Origin: Arachnopeziza araneosa
Lineage: Eukaryota; Ascomycota; Leotiomycetes; Helotiales; Arachnopezizaceae
Direction of reading: 5' to 3'
DNA length: 64,000 bases
NCBI GenBank assembly: GCA_003988855.1
Contig: QYAI01000033.1
Coordinates: forward strand, 124,001-188,000
Below the pieces are notes generated by a model. That model searched no databases. It worked only from the letters and a program-made list of their open reading frames with translations, and was not told the DNA's origin. Shown one piece after another: positions 46,358 to 57,395 of the stretch (positions within the stretch are counted from its first letter, which is position 1; each line of letters begins with the position of its first letter). Both the position numbers and the translations under genes were made by a program.

Positions 46358-48781
46358 CTTGTCGATCTCCTGAAGAACTAATGGGATGGAGGGATGATCA
46401 AGCTTCTGAATAGCTAGGGATACGAGCCGAACTGTGGAGGTGCGGGTACCGGTAAAGGCGTTATGCTTTGCAGGAGAGCGGTGGCTCAATGAACTTCTTA
46501 TAAGAAGATGATATTAGGACATCAAACTAAAAAGGGCCAGCTTGGGTGTGCAGGACGTGGCAAGTCTGACTGAAGGTCGAGAGAGAAAGCTGGAAAAACT
46601 TGTATCGTTTGCGTATCCGCGAATGCTACTGCAACACGGCAACTAGAGTCAAATCTGTTTCGGCATAATGCATCTACACAGATGGAGAAGTGCAGAGAAA
46701 AGAAGTCATGTCGATCACCCGAAGTGTGCTGTCTCCAGCGGTGGCATACCACAAATCGTGTACAACCATCCCGAGTGACTTCGGCAGGGTGCACAAAAGC
46801 GTAAAAGAAGCAATATGAGGCGTCAAGAAAAAGTAGTTAGTGGAGATGCAAAGCCAGCGCTACAGGTCTTAGCAGCAACTTGCAGATAGGGTCCGTCATG
46901 AGACGATTGGAAAAGAGGGTCAAGTTGGGCAGGTGGGTGGAGGAGGAGGGCGGGGGGCGGCGGATTGTCTGGATTGATAGGGGAGCAGTTTCATGGCAGG
47001 AGTCCAATGAAAAATCCCAAGGCCAAAGCAGCGACGACTCGGCGGGGAGGCACGCTGCTGCACTATCTCGACGTAGGACGCCTAAACTAGCAATATTATA
47101 CTTGTGTTTCGGGCTGCTTCTTTTTTTGCTTTGCCATTGTCTGAGGTTGACGTTGCTGGTTGCAATGCTAATTTCGCGGAGGGAGGGAACAGGCTATCTG
47201 GCTTGCTTTTGCCCAGAAAAACCAACCAAAAAAAAAAACCATACGTTTGTAGATCCCGGAATCCGGTCTTCCCAGACCAATTTAAATCTGTAACCCACTG
47301 TCCTCTGGCCCAATTACCACGGCCGTCGGTGCTACCAACCCAGAAGATTCTTCTCTGTAGGACAGAGGCGTTGAATGAGGCCCTTGGGACCGGACGCAGC
47401 AGAATCTAGAATTCCCCGACCTGCTGTACTTACGGTACATCGATCGCATACGCAGGAACGGCTGGTTACATGGTTGTTTTGTGCGATGGAAATGGCGGTC
47501 TCCCTTCCAGCACGGCTCTTTGATTCGAGCTTCAGCTGCCGTGGGCCTTAGCCTGCTGATTCCTGGAGGACAATTGAGGTACGAGCATGTAATCAGCCCT
47601 GCGACTTGCATCCTCATCATATACAGTATCCCAGAGCGATACCATCGTGACCTCCTTTCACCGCTTGGTAAGCTGCAGTGCGAGACCCGAGAGTCTGGAC
47701 CCTAGAGGCTCAGAAACAGTCGGCCGGTGGGAAGTATGGAAGGACAAGCCGGAGCCGGGTTGACACAAGCTGCCATCATGCATTGCCGCTCCGGGAGCGC
47801 CATTGCCAATTATTGATTGACCCTCTGACGGGAGCGAGGGACGGAGCACCACAACAATCAGGGACGCCGCTCGCTGCTCTTGCGGAGGGGAGCGAGCTGT
47901 CTTGGAAAAAAGGCGCTGCTGAGCCTGACCGACTTAAACCTAGTTGAGTAGCTTGCCAAATCATCATGATATCAAGCAGCATCAGGCAATTGATACAGAT
48001 CGCCCTGGGGCCAACCGGATCTGTGCCATGTCTCAGAGCCGTCAGATCGCGATGTCTTCGAGTGGCCACGATCTTGCCGTCGAGACTCGGGGAGAGTGGG
48101 GAGAGATACACACCGTGCGTGGCAGCTGGAGAGAAAGCCAGGTATCTTGCCGATGCCTATGCAGCCTCGCTGTTCAGACAAAGCAGCCTCGCTGATACCC
48201 CACGCATTCCCTGAGTGTTGCTGCCCAACAGATGCTCGAATGCTCATAAGCCTTACATCTGGCCCCGAGGAATGGTACGGTGGGTGGGACAGGAAGACTG
48301 CATAAGCTCACTCACTCTCATCCTGAGGGCAAGCTAAACATGGCGTTGATGGCGACGGATCCGGTACAACAACTGACCAGAGACTCTCGCTCACGCGCAT
48401 GCACGCCAGGAGACCTTTCTACAGGTCCTCGAGGCCTCTTACGAGAGAGAGAGAGAGACAGACAGACGCTGCTTTCCACTTCCCGTGATCAGGCCTCCTC
48501 TCTGCTCTTCGGGTCATGAGGACGAACATCCGCAGTGACTGGAAAAGGATTAGTAATCCTCTGCTTTCACAGGGAAGAAGCTCGGTACGCGAGAACCAGC
48601 CAGCCATGCCGTGGACCTCGGCCTGTCATGCGAAATCCTGGGGAAGATGAGGTGGATTTTTAAAGGGAGTCAACAACATTCACTTCCATTGGTGTTGAAC
48701 AACCAAATTAATTCCTAAACGCCTCTTCAGCATCAGAAAAAATCAACCTCTCTTCTTCATCTTCAGGAATTCCCTTCCAAA
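46358..48781. other. Gene-free stretch
   Basis: 2.4 kb with no recognisable protein. It holds an A-rich run near 47231-47240 and a GA/CAGA microsatellite at 48443-48466. Many short frames overlap on both strands. The last ~100 bp are the leader of the nitronate monooxygenase gene. Confidence 0.4.
48443..48466. repeat. GA / CAGA microsatellite
   Basis: A run of GA dinucleotides passes into CAGA units. Simple slippage repeat in a gene-free stretch. Confidence 0.75.
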
Positions 48782-49922
48782 ATGCCTTTCAGCACCAAAT
48801 TGACCAGGGCTTTGGGCATCAAAGGTAAGCTTACAGAATGGCCTCCAGGACCGCCAACTGACTTGAACCATAGTCCCTGTCGTTCAAGGTGGTATGCAAT
48901 GGGTTGGCTATGCAGAATTAGCATCTGCTGTCAGTAATGCTGGTGGTTTGGGCATCTTGACAGCTCTTACCCAGCCTACACCGGAGGATCTGCGCAAAGA
49001 AATCCGGAAATGCAAGACCATGACCAACAAACCATTCGGCGTCAATATCACCCTCCTTCCCTCCATGAACGCTCCCGATTATGGCGCATATGCACAAGTA
49101 GCTATCGACGAGGGTATCAAGGTCGTCGAGACTGCTGGAAATAGCCCAGGTCCGGTCATTAAGCAGCTGAAGGCTGTTGGTACCATTATTCTTCACAAAT
49201 GTACCACTATTCGACATGCGCAGAGCGCCATCAACCTTGGTGTTGACTTCCTGAGTATTGACGGTTTTGAATGTGCTGGTCATGTTGGCGAGTCGGATAT
49301 CACGAATTTCATTCTCTTAAGCAGAGCCAGACAGTCGTTGAAAGTACCCTTCATTGCATCCGGTGGATTTGCAGATGGGCAGGGCCTCGCAGCAGCTCTG
49401 AGCTTAGGTGCTGAAGGTATTAACATGGGAACCCGGTTTATGTATGTGCTGGCTAGTTCTGCAAGACTTGTGCTTGCGCTAACACGATTTCAGGTGCACA
49501 ATTGAAGCTCCAATCCATATCAAAATCAAGGAGGAGATTGTCAAGGCCCAAGAAACAGATACCACACTGGTTTTGCGAAGGTGGAAGAACACCAGTCGAT
49601 TGTACAAAAATAAGGTTGCCACCCAGGCGGTGAAAGTTGAGAAAGAAAGCACTACGGGCAAGTTCGAGGAGGTTGCACCATACGTCAGTGGGAAGCGAGG
49701 TCGTGAAGTCTTCATCAATGGAGACCCTGATTACGGAGTAAGTTGGTAGATCACTCCGCGGAGCCAATCACTCACAAATCACAGGTCTGGACCGCAGGGC
49801 AGGTAATTGGTTTAATTCATGACATCCCAACTTGTCATGATCTTTTGAGCCGCATTGAACGGGAAGCAGAAGAAACTCTGAACAGAGCATCTGCTTTGAT
49901 AGTGCCTGCAAGTAAACTGTAA
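48782..49922 (+). CDS. Nitronate monooxygenase (2-nitropropane dioxygenase family)
   Basis: Four exons (48782-48824, 48874-49441, 49494-49737, 49785-49922) encode 330 residues. These FMN enzymes oxidise alkyl nitronates, including toxic propionate 3-nitronate, to carbonyl compounds and nitrite. The TIM barrel starts at VPVVQGGMQWVGYAELASAVSNAGGLG, whose glycines bind the FMN phosphate. The proposed catalytic base is H151 in FECAGHVGE. FIASGGFADGQGLAAALSLGAEGINMGTRF is the second phosphate-binding block. The first exon codes only 14 residues (MPFSTKLTRALGIK), short but family-like. No cofactor-independent features are missing. The natural substrate is unknown, and the gene stands alone between long gene-free stretches. 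Confidence 0.92.
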
Positions 49923-51675
49923 AGTTGAACCGGCACGTATAGAATAGAAAACCCCCATGGAATTTATTATCGACGTCAACTTGTTGTTCTTATGAGAAGG
50001 CGACAGCGCTGAGTGGGTTCTTTATGCCAGCGTGTCTCCCACCCTGCAGTGCAAGAATATGAGAACGCTGAGTCGTCGTTCTCTCTAGCCGACAATCAGA
50101 GTTTTCCTTTCTTCTCTATTGGATATATTTTCCCCCTTTTTTCTCTTTCATCAACACTTTCATTCTCCTCCCCAATGATCGCTGTCACGGCTATTGGGCC
50201 AATCCCCTTCAACTTTCACAAAAACTAGCAAAATATTGCTTTGATAAGGGAGAAGGTAGAAAATCCCCTCCAATAGCCACCCACATCTCACAAACTCTTT
50301 GTGGCAGCGGGACTAGCGATGGCCAACCAGAATGATACATCTTCAACCCAACACCACTTCTGCTCCGCCTCTCTATTTATCTCAGTGATGAGTAACAAGC
50401 TAGGTACTTGAGTTCTTGAGATAGATATTACCGCGTCCTCCCAAGGCTGTCGGAATTTTAAGAAATTGCTTTGGGTCCGGTAAAAAGCGACGGTCTTGGG
50501 AGGGATATGCTCTCATACACCTAGCAATAAGGTTGGGATTGTTCTGGGCCGTTCGTGTGAGGTTTTTTCTACTCAGATTGCGATCCTATTGCATATCTAT
50601 TGTATACTAAACGTGATATCAAACTGATTGTTGCTAATATATGTAGGTCTCCATGCAAACATCTTCACAGCTGAAACGAAATTCAAGCCGATCGCTCTTA
50701 CACCAAGCCACAAAGAGCCAGAATTTCGCAGCTCCTCGATGCCGCATTTCCAAGGCCCTTCTCGCGCTGGAGACGAGAGCGTTGAAGGAATGTGAAGGGT
50801 GGCGTCTTGGAGTCAAATCTGTCATGCTGTTAAATAAGTTACTTCTGAAATGGAAATTAATATCCTCAATCCAAAAATGCAACAAGTAACTCCCCGGCAT
50901 CGACCATGCTTCTTTTAATATAGGGCGGTTCAAGTATAAGACCATCCTCTGAGATCACCCACGGTTGTCTTCTACTTGATATGTTAAAGTGGAACAAGAC
51001 ATCTGACTATGGGCAGCCATCCAGATTACACACTTTGTTTTTAACGGTACAAAGAACTACTTGCACATGCGTTTTTCAAGCCAAGATGCACCTTCGATAG
51101 TTTCATGCTCAAACCTGTCCTTCTGTATTGTGACTGAATCACAGTTTTTCTATTCCCACGTGTGTTTAGTAGTGCTCTCCAAACACTTCCAGAGCATGTA
51201 AAGTTGTGTCAGCCACTTTCCCTTATCTATAAATATATCACTCTTTCAGCTTTATGACTCTCAAGTATCACCGGTGGGCCTAGAACCCGGGGTCTAGATG
51301 AACATAAGACATTTAATTAAACGATGCTATATCCGGCTTACGGAGAGTCCGCAAAGGCTCTTGACAGTCAGAAGCTGGACACAGGCATAACTATACGTCA
51401 GTGTAAAGGTGAAAAAGGAGGACTCGCGGTAGAACTGTTTACTACTATTTTAGATCTCCTTGATCCAACGGATCCTCATCAAGCACATCGATGGAAACTA
51501 TCACTACACGTGCGAATTGTGCATCGACGCCTTCGGCACTGTCAAATAGGCCCATACCCATACGGCAACCGCTTGCTTTTGACCTCGCCGAGGCTCCAAA
51601 TTGCTCACCGCGATCGAAGAAGTGGAGAAACACAGGCAGATTGTCAATGTGAGGTATGTTTTACTTTCGCCAATC

Positions 51676-51702
51676 ATGATGAGCATGATGAGCATGATGA
51701 GC
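51676..51702 (+). repeat. Three-copy 9-bp tandem repeat (ATGATGAGC)
   Basis: Three perfect units. It falls between the two segments that look coding around 51.5 and 51.85 kb. Confidence 0.75.
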
Positions 51703-51828
51703 GTTGTCGGATCGAGACGGAAAAAGTCAATGGTGACCAGATTTGATCTGAGAGAATGGGAAGGGGACCCAAGTACGTATGTTCAAGTATGCACTTGTCA
51801 TCTTGTGGGTGCGAATGTCGACCCGTAG

Positions 51829-52122
51829 ACCGAGTTCACCCTGAACCCAAGCCGCTTCTCGTCACACCTACTCGAGGATTTCCGGTATGTATCTCCTTTA
51901 TTTTCCCACTCACATGCTTAAACTGATTGGAGCAGTCAAGCACGGGGAGTGGTAGACCCGGCTGCAGAGGATCGGCCACTATTTAACGCCTTCTCGGGCA
52001 CTGCGACACAAAAAGTTGTCTCCACGGGACGTGGAGTAGCTGCTCAGACAACTGCCGCTGTTAGGGATCCGGCATCGCTACGAATAGACAAGACTAAGGG
52101 AGCTGAAGAATCGTCCCTCTAG
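51829..52122 (+). CDS. Possible 3' exons of an unrecognised small gene
   Basis: Two segments (51829-51884 and 51936-52122) join across a canonical intron with a GTATGT donor, a CTGAT branch-like site and a GCAG acceptor. They give an open frame reading TEFTLNPSRFSSHLLEDFR, then QARGVVDPAAEDRPLFNAF and on to a stop after GAEESSL. A further open segment begins at ATG 51491 (METITTRANCASTPSALSN) and may be the 5' exon, but I could not find a phase-consistent junction between them. No family is recognised. It could be a small lineage-specific gene, a decaying relic or chance. Confidence 0.22.
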
Positions 52123-52696
52123 ATCAACACCAATAATGCACCTAGTCGTCGAACGCCTTCGACGGCTTGCTGGCTGCTTCCTATAAGACATGAAGTAGTG
52201 TACGACTGGCTAGTGATGTAGTGTTTGCACCATTAGTTGGATAGTCTATTGAATCCAGGCTCTCGTTAGAATTTTGTGTTTTACTATTCCGTTATGTAGC
52301 TAGCTATAATCCCACTCTTTGTGCCCTACACAGCATTTTACTGGCAGCATGACTTTTCAAGTATGTCTGAACTGAAGCCTCTCATATTTACCTACCCATC
52401 GGGACTCAGCGACTAAGGATCATAGTCTCGCGAGTTTTTATGATGTCCTGTAAACCTCCGGCTCCGGAAGTGGTTTTTGTTATTTTTAACTCTCTATTGA
52501 GGATCTGAAGCGGCTTGTCTGTCCTAGCATCGTGTGACTTCTTCGCCTGAACCCAACTTTGTGACTTCAAGCACTAATCCGAGAATCCCTCTCTTGATCA
52601 AGTCAATTCTCTATAAAAACAGTCTCAAGGCGTTCCCAATCTCTATCCTTCTCTACGTCCAAGCCAGCATGATTCCCGTCCCAGAAGCCATTTGAC

Positions 52697-53272
52697 TCAA
52701 CTCAAATCCTTCCTCATAAAGATGGTCCCTTCCAAGGGCGTCTCATAATACCCTTCGTCCATCTTCACAAACCCTAGCCTCTCATACATCCCCCTAGCGG
52801 CCTCCATACTAGGTAAAGTATCAAGCCTTATCTCCTCATACCCCGTCTCCCTCGCCCGATGAATGATTTCCTCGGCTAGCGCGAGCCCTATGCCCAGACC
52901 TCTGGATGAGGGTGTGCAGTAGAGGCGCTTCATCTCACAGACTCGAGGGCTAGAAGAGATAGAGGGAGAGGGAGAGGGGAGGAGCCGCAGGGCCACACAG
53001 CCGAGTGCCTCGGGTGGTGATAGTGGAGTTGTGGTGGGAGAAGAACCAGGGATTGGAGGGGCACTCAGGGTAGGATTTGGAATAGGATAGGCGAGCAAGA
53101 TGATGCCTGTGGGTGGAGAATAGAGTCCCGGGAGAGAGTGGAGTTCAGTGGTAAAGTTTTGGAAAGACAAGTCGATTCCTAAGCTGGAGGCGTAGGAGGT
53201 GAAGAGGGTCCGGACGGCGGTGAGGTCGGACGGGGTCTGGGCTGGTCTGATGGTAAACTTTGGAGTTGCCAT
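52697..53272 (-). CDS. GNAT-family N-acetyltransferase
   Basis: An intronless gene of 191 residues. It transfers acetyl from acetyl-CoA to an amine; the acceptor is unknown. The GNAT fold is visible: an N-terminal FTIRPAQTPSDLTAVRTLF, the strand RVCEMKRLYCTPSSRGLGIGLALAEEII with the acetyl-CoA pyrophosphate loop (RGLGIG), and EEIRLDTLPSMEAARGMYERLGF. A Pro/Ser/Thr-rich insertion sits at about residues 68-90 and a second Ser/Pro run at ~103-110, enlarging the domain. ATG 53272 gives the conserved start; the frame is open 62 codons further upstream but that part has no GNAT character. It is divergent from the DUF202 gene. Confidence 0.88.
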   Translation of the reverse strand: MATPKFTIRPAQTPSDLTAVRTLFTSYASSLGIDLSFQNFTTELHSLPGLYSPPTGIILLAYPIPNPTLSAPPIPGSSPTTTPLSPPEALGCVALRLLPSPSPSISSSPRVCEMKRLYCTPSSRGLGIGLALAEEIIHRARETGYEEIRLDTLPSMEAARGMYERLGFVKMDEGYYETPLEGTIFMRKDLS

Positions 53273-53769
53273 GAGGGAGACTATTAACGCTGCTAGATCT
53301 AAGATGCAGGAAGTTGACTGAGGTGTCCCAAAGGCTTCGAGTTTCACAGAGTAACCTTGATGGAGAACATGAATCGAGTGTTTTTCAGGGCTGAACAAGC
53401 TAACATGTATCGAATTGTGAAGCTGAGATGAAGCTCGGATAGACTGTCTATGTAGCAAGACTTAATTCAGACATTCTTTTGGGTTGCGAGGAAGGGGAGG
53501 AGAGTGGTCGTTACGTGTCACGTGTTGCACGTGATATGTGTTATCATCTCAACCCTTCTATTCCTCCTCCTCTGCTCTTTCGCGTACTCACAGACCACGA
53601 GCAGCTCCTATCTCCATCCCGATACTCGGTTTTCATTACCAATGCATTCTCGATAGCGTCACAGCGGTCACTCTGCTGGTTGACACGATCCTCACCGCTT
53701 CCGCCTGTTTCCCATCCCATCCCAACCCTCCTCGCGTCCCTCCGAGTGGACTATTGACAAGATCATAAG
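53273..53769. promoter_or_regulatory. Divergent promoter region GNAT / DUF202
   Basis: 497 bp separate the divergent starts. The sequence TCACGTGTTGCACGTGAT at 53518-53535 contains two CACGTG E-boxes, ten bases apart, a motif bound by bHLH factors such as Pho4 or Cbf1. This is visible in the sequence; its use here is inferred. Confidence 0.5.
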
Positions 53770-54171
53770 ATGTCTCGAATTTTCAAGCACTTCGTCACGC
53801 AGCCGATCGCCAACACCGGCAGCGTAGCACGGGATCACCTCGCTAACGAGCGGACGTTCCTGTCCTGGACACGCACAGGGCTGGGGTTCATCGCGCTGGG
53901 AGTTGCGCTGGCCAAACTCGACGCCTTGGAAGCGCTGTCGCCTCTGCTGAAGCACAATCATGGGGACATGCGACTGCCCTCGGCGGCCCTGGTCGGGTCC
54001 GGAACCGGCTGTCTCTCCTACGGAACCATCAGGTACTTCCGGTCGTTGAAACTGTTGCAGCAGGGCCTCTTTCGCCCTAACGTCCTGGGAATTGGGCTGG
54101 TCGCCGTCACCAGCGGTGCTGTTGCGACGGGGGGCATCTATCTCGTCATCACACAAGAAAAGAAGGAGTAG
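53770..54171 (+). CDS. DUF202 (YidH-like) small membrane protein
   Basis: An intronless gene of 133 residues. DUF202 is a three-helix membrane domain found in bacterial YidH and in the VTC polyphosphate polymerase of fungi. The signature ARDHLANERTFLSWTRTGLGFIALG is complete at about residues 20-44. Helices follow at ~33-50, ~72-88 and ~104-125, and the tail QEKKE is charged. As a stand-alone protein its role is unknown. Two CACGTG boxes in its upstream region are the kind of site used in phosphate signalling, which would fit a VTC-like context, but that is speculative. Confidence 0.88.
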   Translation: MSRIFKHFVTQPIANTGSVARDHLANERTFLSWTRTGLGFIALGVALAKLDALEALSPLLKHNHGDMRLPSAALVGSGTGCLSYGTIRYFRSLKLLQQGLFRPNVLGIGLVAVTSGAVATGGIYLVITQEKKE

Positions 54172-54768
54172 AGGAGGCATAGGAGGCATGGGAGGCCCGG
54201 AGGAGATTATCGTGGTCCTGGTTTTGCCTGCTTCTCGGTAGCAGCCTGTCCGCGGCGAAATAAGGCCCGCCTGGGTGGGTAATTAAGACCTGAGATATCT
54301 TTCCGTGGTAATATAAGCCATGTTTCTGCATATTTTCACATGTGTCTGTCGGCCTCGATCATTGCTGCATCTCATTTCACCGGCCAGACGGCTCGGCCCG
54401 TTCTCTGCTCGTGCTTGTGGCGGATTCTAGAATTCCAGCTGATGTTCTGCTGCGTCCCTCTGGGCGTGTACAAGGCTGCTCTAGTGGAGTATATTTACTT
54501 TTGTTTCAGATTCTTTGCTTCTCGACATGGCGGTCTGCAGACTCGAATCTCTGGGACCCTAAGAACAAATCTTCTGCACGATGATGCAGACCCCTGCCAT
54601 TCCAGGTAGCACACAGGCACTTGATGCACACCGATACTCCTTACTCCTAAAGGCTTTTCATCTCGCTTGTCTAACCTCCTTCGCTACCGGTGTGTGGATA
54701 CCAACTCCGTTACGTGAAACGCTTCGTTAAGAGTTGGCTTTTCTCTCTCGCCACACAAACTACCGACA
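54172..54768. other. Intergenic, nothing recognised
   Basis: About 600 bp between the DUF202 and aldo-keto reductase genes. It holds the 3' end of one and the promoter of the other. Open frames here have no family resemblance. Confidence 0.4.
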
Positions 54769-55831
54769 ATGTCACCACAAGTACCGATTCTCAAGCTCAA
54801 CAACGGCGTTGAAATACCAGCGTTGGGATTTGGAACTTTTGCAAAGGAAGGTGTTGCTGGAAAAACCCATGAAGCTGTATTGGAGGCCCTGAATGCTGGT
54901 TATAGGCATTTGGACTGTGCTTGGTAGTGAGTCATGAAATATGAGCTTTTGATCAATGAGCTAACCATTGTATAGCTATCTCAATGAAGATGAAGTAGGA
55001 TCTGCACTCAAGCAATGGCTGGCAGAGAATCCTACTTTCCACCGTCGTGATATATTTATAACTTCGAAAGTATGGCCTCATCTTACTGAGCCAGACGATA
55101 TTGTGTGGAGTTTGGAGAATTCTCTTGAAATGCTTGGGACGGACTATGTGGACTGCTTCCTCGTCCATTGGCCTTTAGCATGCGAGAAGACCAAAGAGAA
55201 TCAAGTTAAGCTTGGCCCCGATGGCAAGGTACGCGTTCCAACATCTAGTGAATGCCTCCTGACCGAAATTTAGTATATCATCAAGCAAGAGCTCACCGAG
55301 AATCCTGAGCCGATCTGGCGAGCCATGGAAAAGCTGTACGCCGAAGGCAAAGCACGTTCCATTGGGGTCTCAAACTGGACCATCCCAGGACTCGAAGCCA
55401 TGATGCAATACGCGGTAACAATTCCTGCAATCAACCAAATCGAGATCCACCCCTTCCTGCCCAACACCGATCTGATCTCATACTGTTTCTCCATGGGTAT
55501 CCTTCCTGTAGCCTACTCTCCGCTAGGGTCGCAACACCAAGTGCCTTCGACGGGGGAGAAGGTCACCACGAACGCGACGCTCAACAGTCTTGCTACGAGC
55601 AAGGGAGTGACATTGGCCCAGATCCTGATTGCGTGGGGTCTGAAGCGAGGCTATGTGGTCTTACCTAAGAGCTCTAATGCAGAGAGGATTAGAAGTAATG
55701 CTCACCTGATCCATCTGACTCAGGAAGATTTCGACGCTGTCAACAGGGTGGCCCAAGCAAGACATACCCGATTCGTAAATCTCAAGGAAGTATTCGGGTA
55801 TGATGTCTGGGCCGGGGAAGCGAGTGGGTGA
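54769..55831 (+). CDS. Aldo-keto reductase
   Basis: Three exons (54769-54926, 54976-55228, 55274-55831) encode 322 residues, the usual AKR length. It is a cytosolic NAD(P)H-dependent carbonyl reductase of the xylose/glycerol-aldehyde reductase-like group. The catalytic tetrad is complete: D49, Y54, K84 (ITSKVWP) and H117 (FLVHWP). The N-terminus LKLNNGVEIPALGFGTF and the motif GYRHLDCAW are canonical. The cofactor loop VVLPKSSNAERIRSNA carries the Lys-Ser-Arg pattern that favours NADPH. SIGVSNWTIPGLEAMM and INQIEIHPFLPN complete the barrel. No operon-like partner; it lies next to the convergent TauD gene. Confidence 0.93.
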
Positions 55832-56203
55832 GACGTCTTCTGTGGCGCGAGGCCGAGTACAAGGCTTATGCATATAGAACTCCTATTAATTTTTCGACGT
55901 TCAATTTAGAGGAATCAGTGTTCGGAGATCTTATGATGATTAGAAAACTGTCATTTCCAATTACAAATTAACTGCAAATCCCGCGCGTGATTCGTAAGCC
56001 CCCTATATGCTCGCTCAGAACAGAAAACACGAACGCCGCATCAATCCTCAATGCTAAATTCGTTACTGTGCTAGATTTCTAATACATCGTGTCCACCGGC
56101 GCTGTGATAAAAATATAAATTCTGCAAACATGACGCCTAACTAACTACAAGTGATAAAAACAGATGAGAGAAGGGAATGATCTGAATGCATGTGCCCAAT
56201 CGT
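55832..56203. other. Convergent 3' region, AKR and TauD genes
   Basis: About 370 bp, A/T-rich, between two convergent stop codons. Nothing else seen. Confidence 0.45.
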
Positions 56204-57395
56204 TTATGCGCAGAAACCCTCTCGCTCCTCCACGGAAATAGGAACCTCAGTCATAGCTGCCAGACGGAACAGGTGACGGGCTTGAGTAGTAGAGTCGAAG
56301 TCGACTGTACCAGTATCTAGAGACTATTCTTAGTGATTTGAATAGAGTAAGATTTAAGCACTTACGAAGCGTTGTCCTCCCATCAAACATCACAACGGAA
56401 TGCTTCTCCCAGTGAACTCGTGCTTGGAAATCATGACCCATTCTTATGAAGTCCATTAAGAACTTGGTCACAACTTCAGCTTCCATGTCCTTCAACCCCA
56501 CGACCTCTTCCGGGAACTCCGCATTATAGAAAATGGCTTTCTCTCCAGTCACAGGGTGCACTCTGACAATGGGGTGAGTGGCTTCAATCGGCTCGGTTCG
56601 GACGAATGCCTTCTGGGCCCTAGCGTGAGATATCATCTTTCGGCTTGAGTGTACAGCTTTCAACTGATTGATCATATTTTGGAAGTTCGGGCTTAGACGC
56701 TTGTAAGCCTCAACGGTATCCGCAATGACGGTATCCCCTCCCACATCGGGACAAGCTAGTATGCCGAGCATAACATATCCCGGCGGTTGGCGCTCATAGG
56801 ACACATCGTGATGCCACAAGGTTGCCGTCATCTTATGTTTGAAGAAGGCAGCAATCTCATCTTCATTCCCATCTCGGTGGATGACGTGAAACTGTGGGAA
56901 ACCAGCAATAGCACCGGACACAGGTTGTCGGCTCAGCTTTCCAAAGTAGGACATAAAATCCACCTGGAGTTCCGGACCGGAATGCAAGAAATCGTACTGG
57001 TCGCGCATCACAACGAATTTGCGCTCACAGATGAGCAGTGCTAGTTCATCTTTGGCTTCTGGGCTGAGTGTCTCGAGCTTGACTCCAATCAAGATCGTTC
57101 CCATGCGTGGTGTGACGGCATGTGCAGTAACACCCGCTGAGAAGAGGTGAGGTTTAGTCTTGTCCGCTCGGAGAGCTGGGTCATGGTACTCGAAGGTTGG
57201 GAAGTCGTCAAATTTGGTGCTCTTCTCCCATACCGGCAGGTATCTTGGGAACTCCGTCCTGCCTGCAATGCGACGCTCGTACTCCTCGGATTGGACTCTG
57301 TACGGTATGTTGATATCATAGGCCGTCTTTGGCTCAGGAAGGTCATAATCCTGAGTCTCTTGATTGTCTTGCTTGTCTTCGAATGCTGGAGCCAT
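56204..57395 (-). CDS. TauD/TfdA-type Fe(II)/2-oxoglutarate dioxygenase
   Basis: Two exons on minus (57395-56366, 56316-56204) give 380 residues. This family hydroxylates sulfonates such as taurine, or other small acids, releasing the sulfur or side group. The iron motif HxD is H195/D197 in LWHHDVSYERQPPGY. The third ligand is the His of DGRTTLHTGTVDFD, split by the intron, and the oxoglutarate arginine is in QARHLFRLA. THPIVRVHPVTGEKAIFYN is another family block. ATG 57395 (MAPAFEDKQD) is preferred over an upstream in-frame ATG at 57488, whose 31 extra residues lack conservation. The substrate cannot be told from the sequence; fungal members are often called sulfonate dioxygenases. Confidence 0.9.

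Larger units (their letters stand above)
49923..52696. other. Gene-poor stretch with one possible small gene
   Basis: 2.8 kb. A/T-rich in 49.9-51.3 kb with no recognised gene. At 51676-51702 the 9-mer ATGATGAGC is repeated three times perfectly. Two segments around 51.5-52.1 kb look partly coding and are listed separately. Confidence 0.4.

Noticed and set aside
48782..57395. Possible metabolic cluster of nitronate monooxygenase, acetyltransferase, aldo-keto reductase and TauD dioxygenase
   Set aside because: The genes are spread over 8.6 kb with long gaps and no backbone synthase, regulator or transporter among them, so a cluster is not supported.
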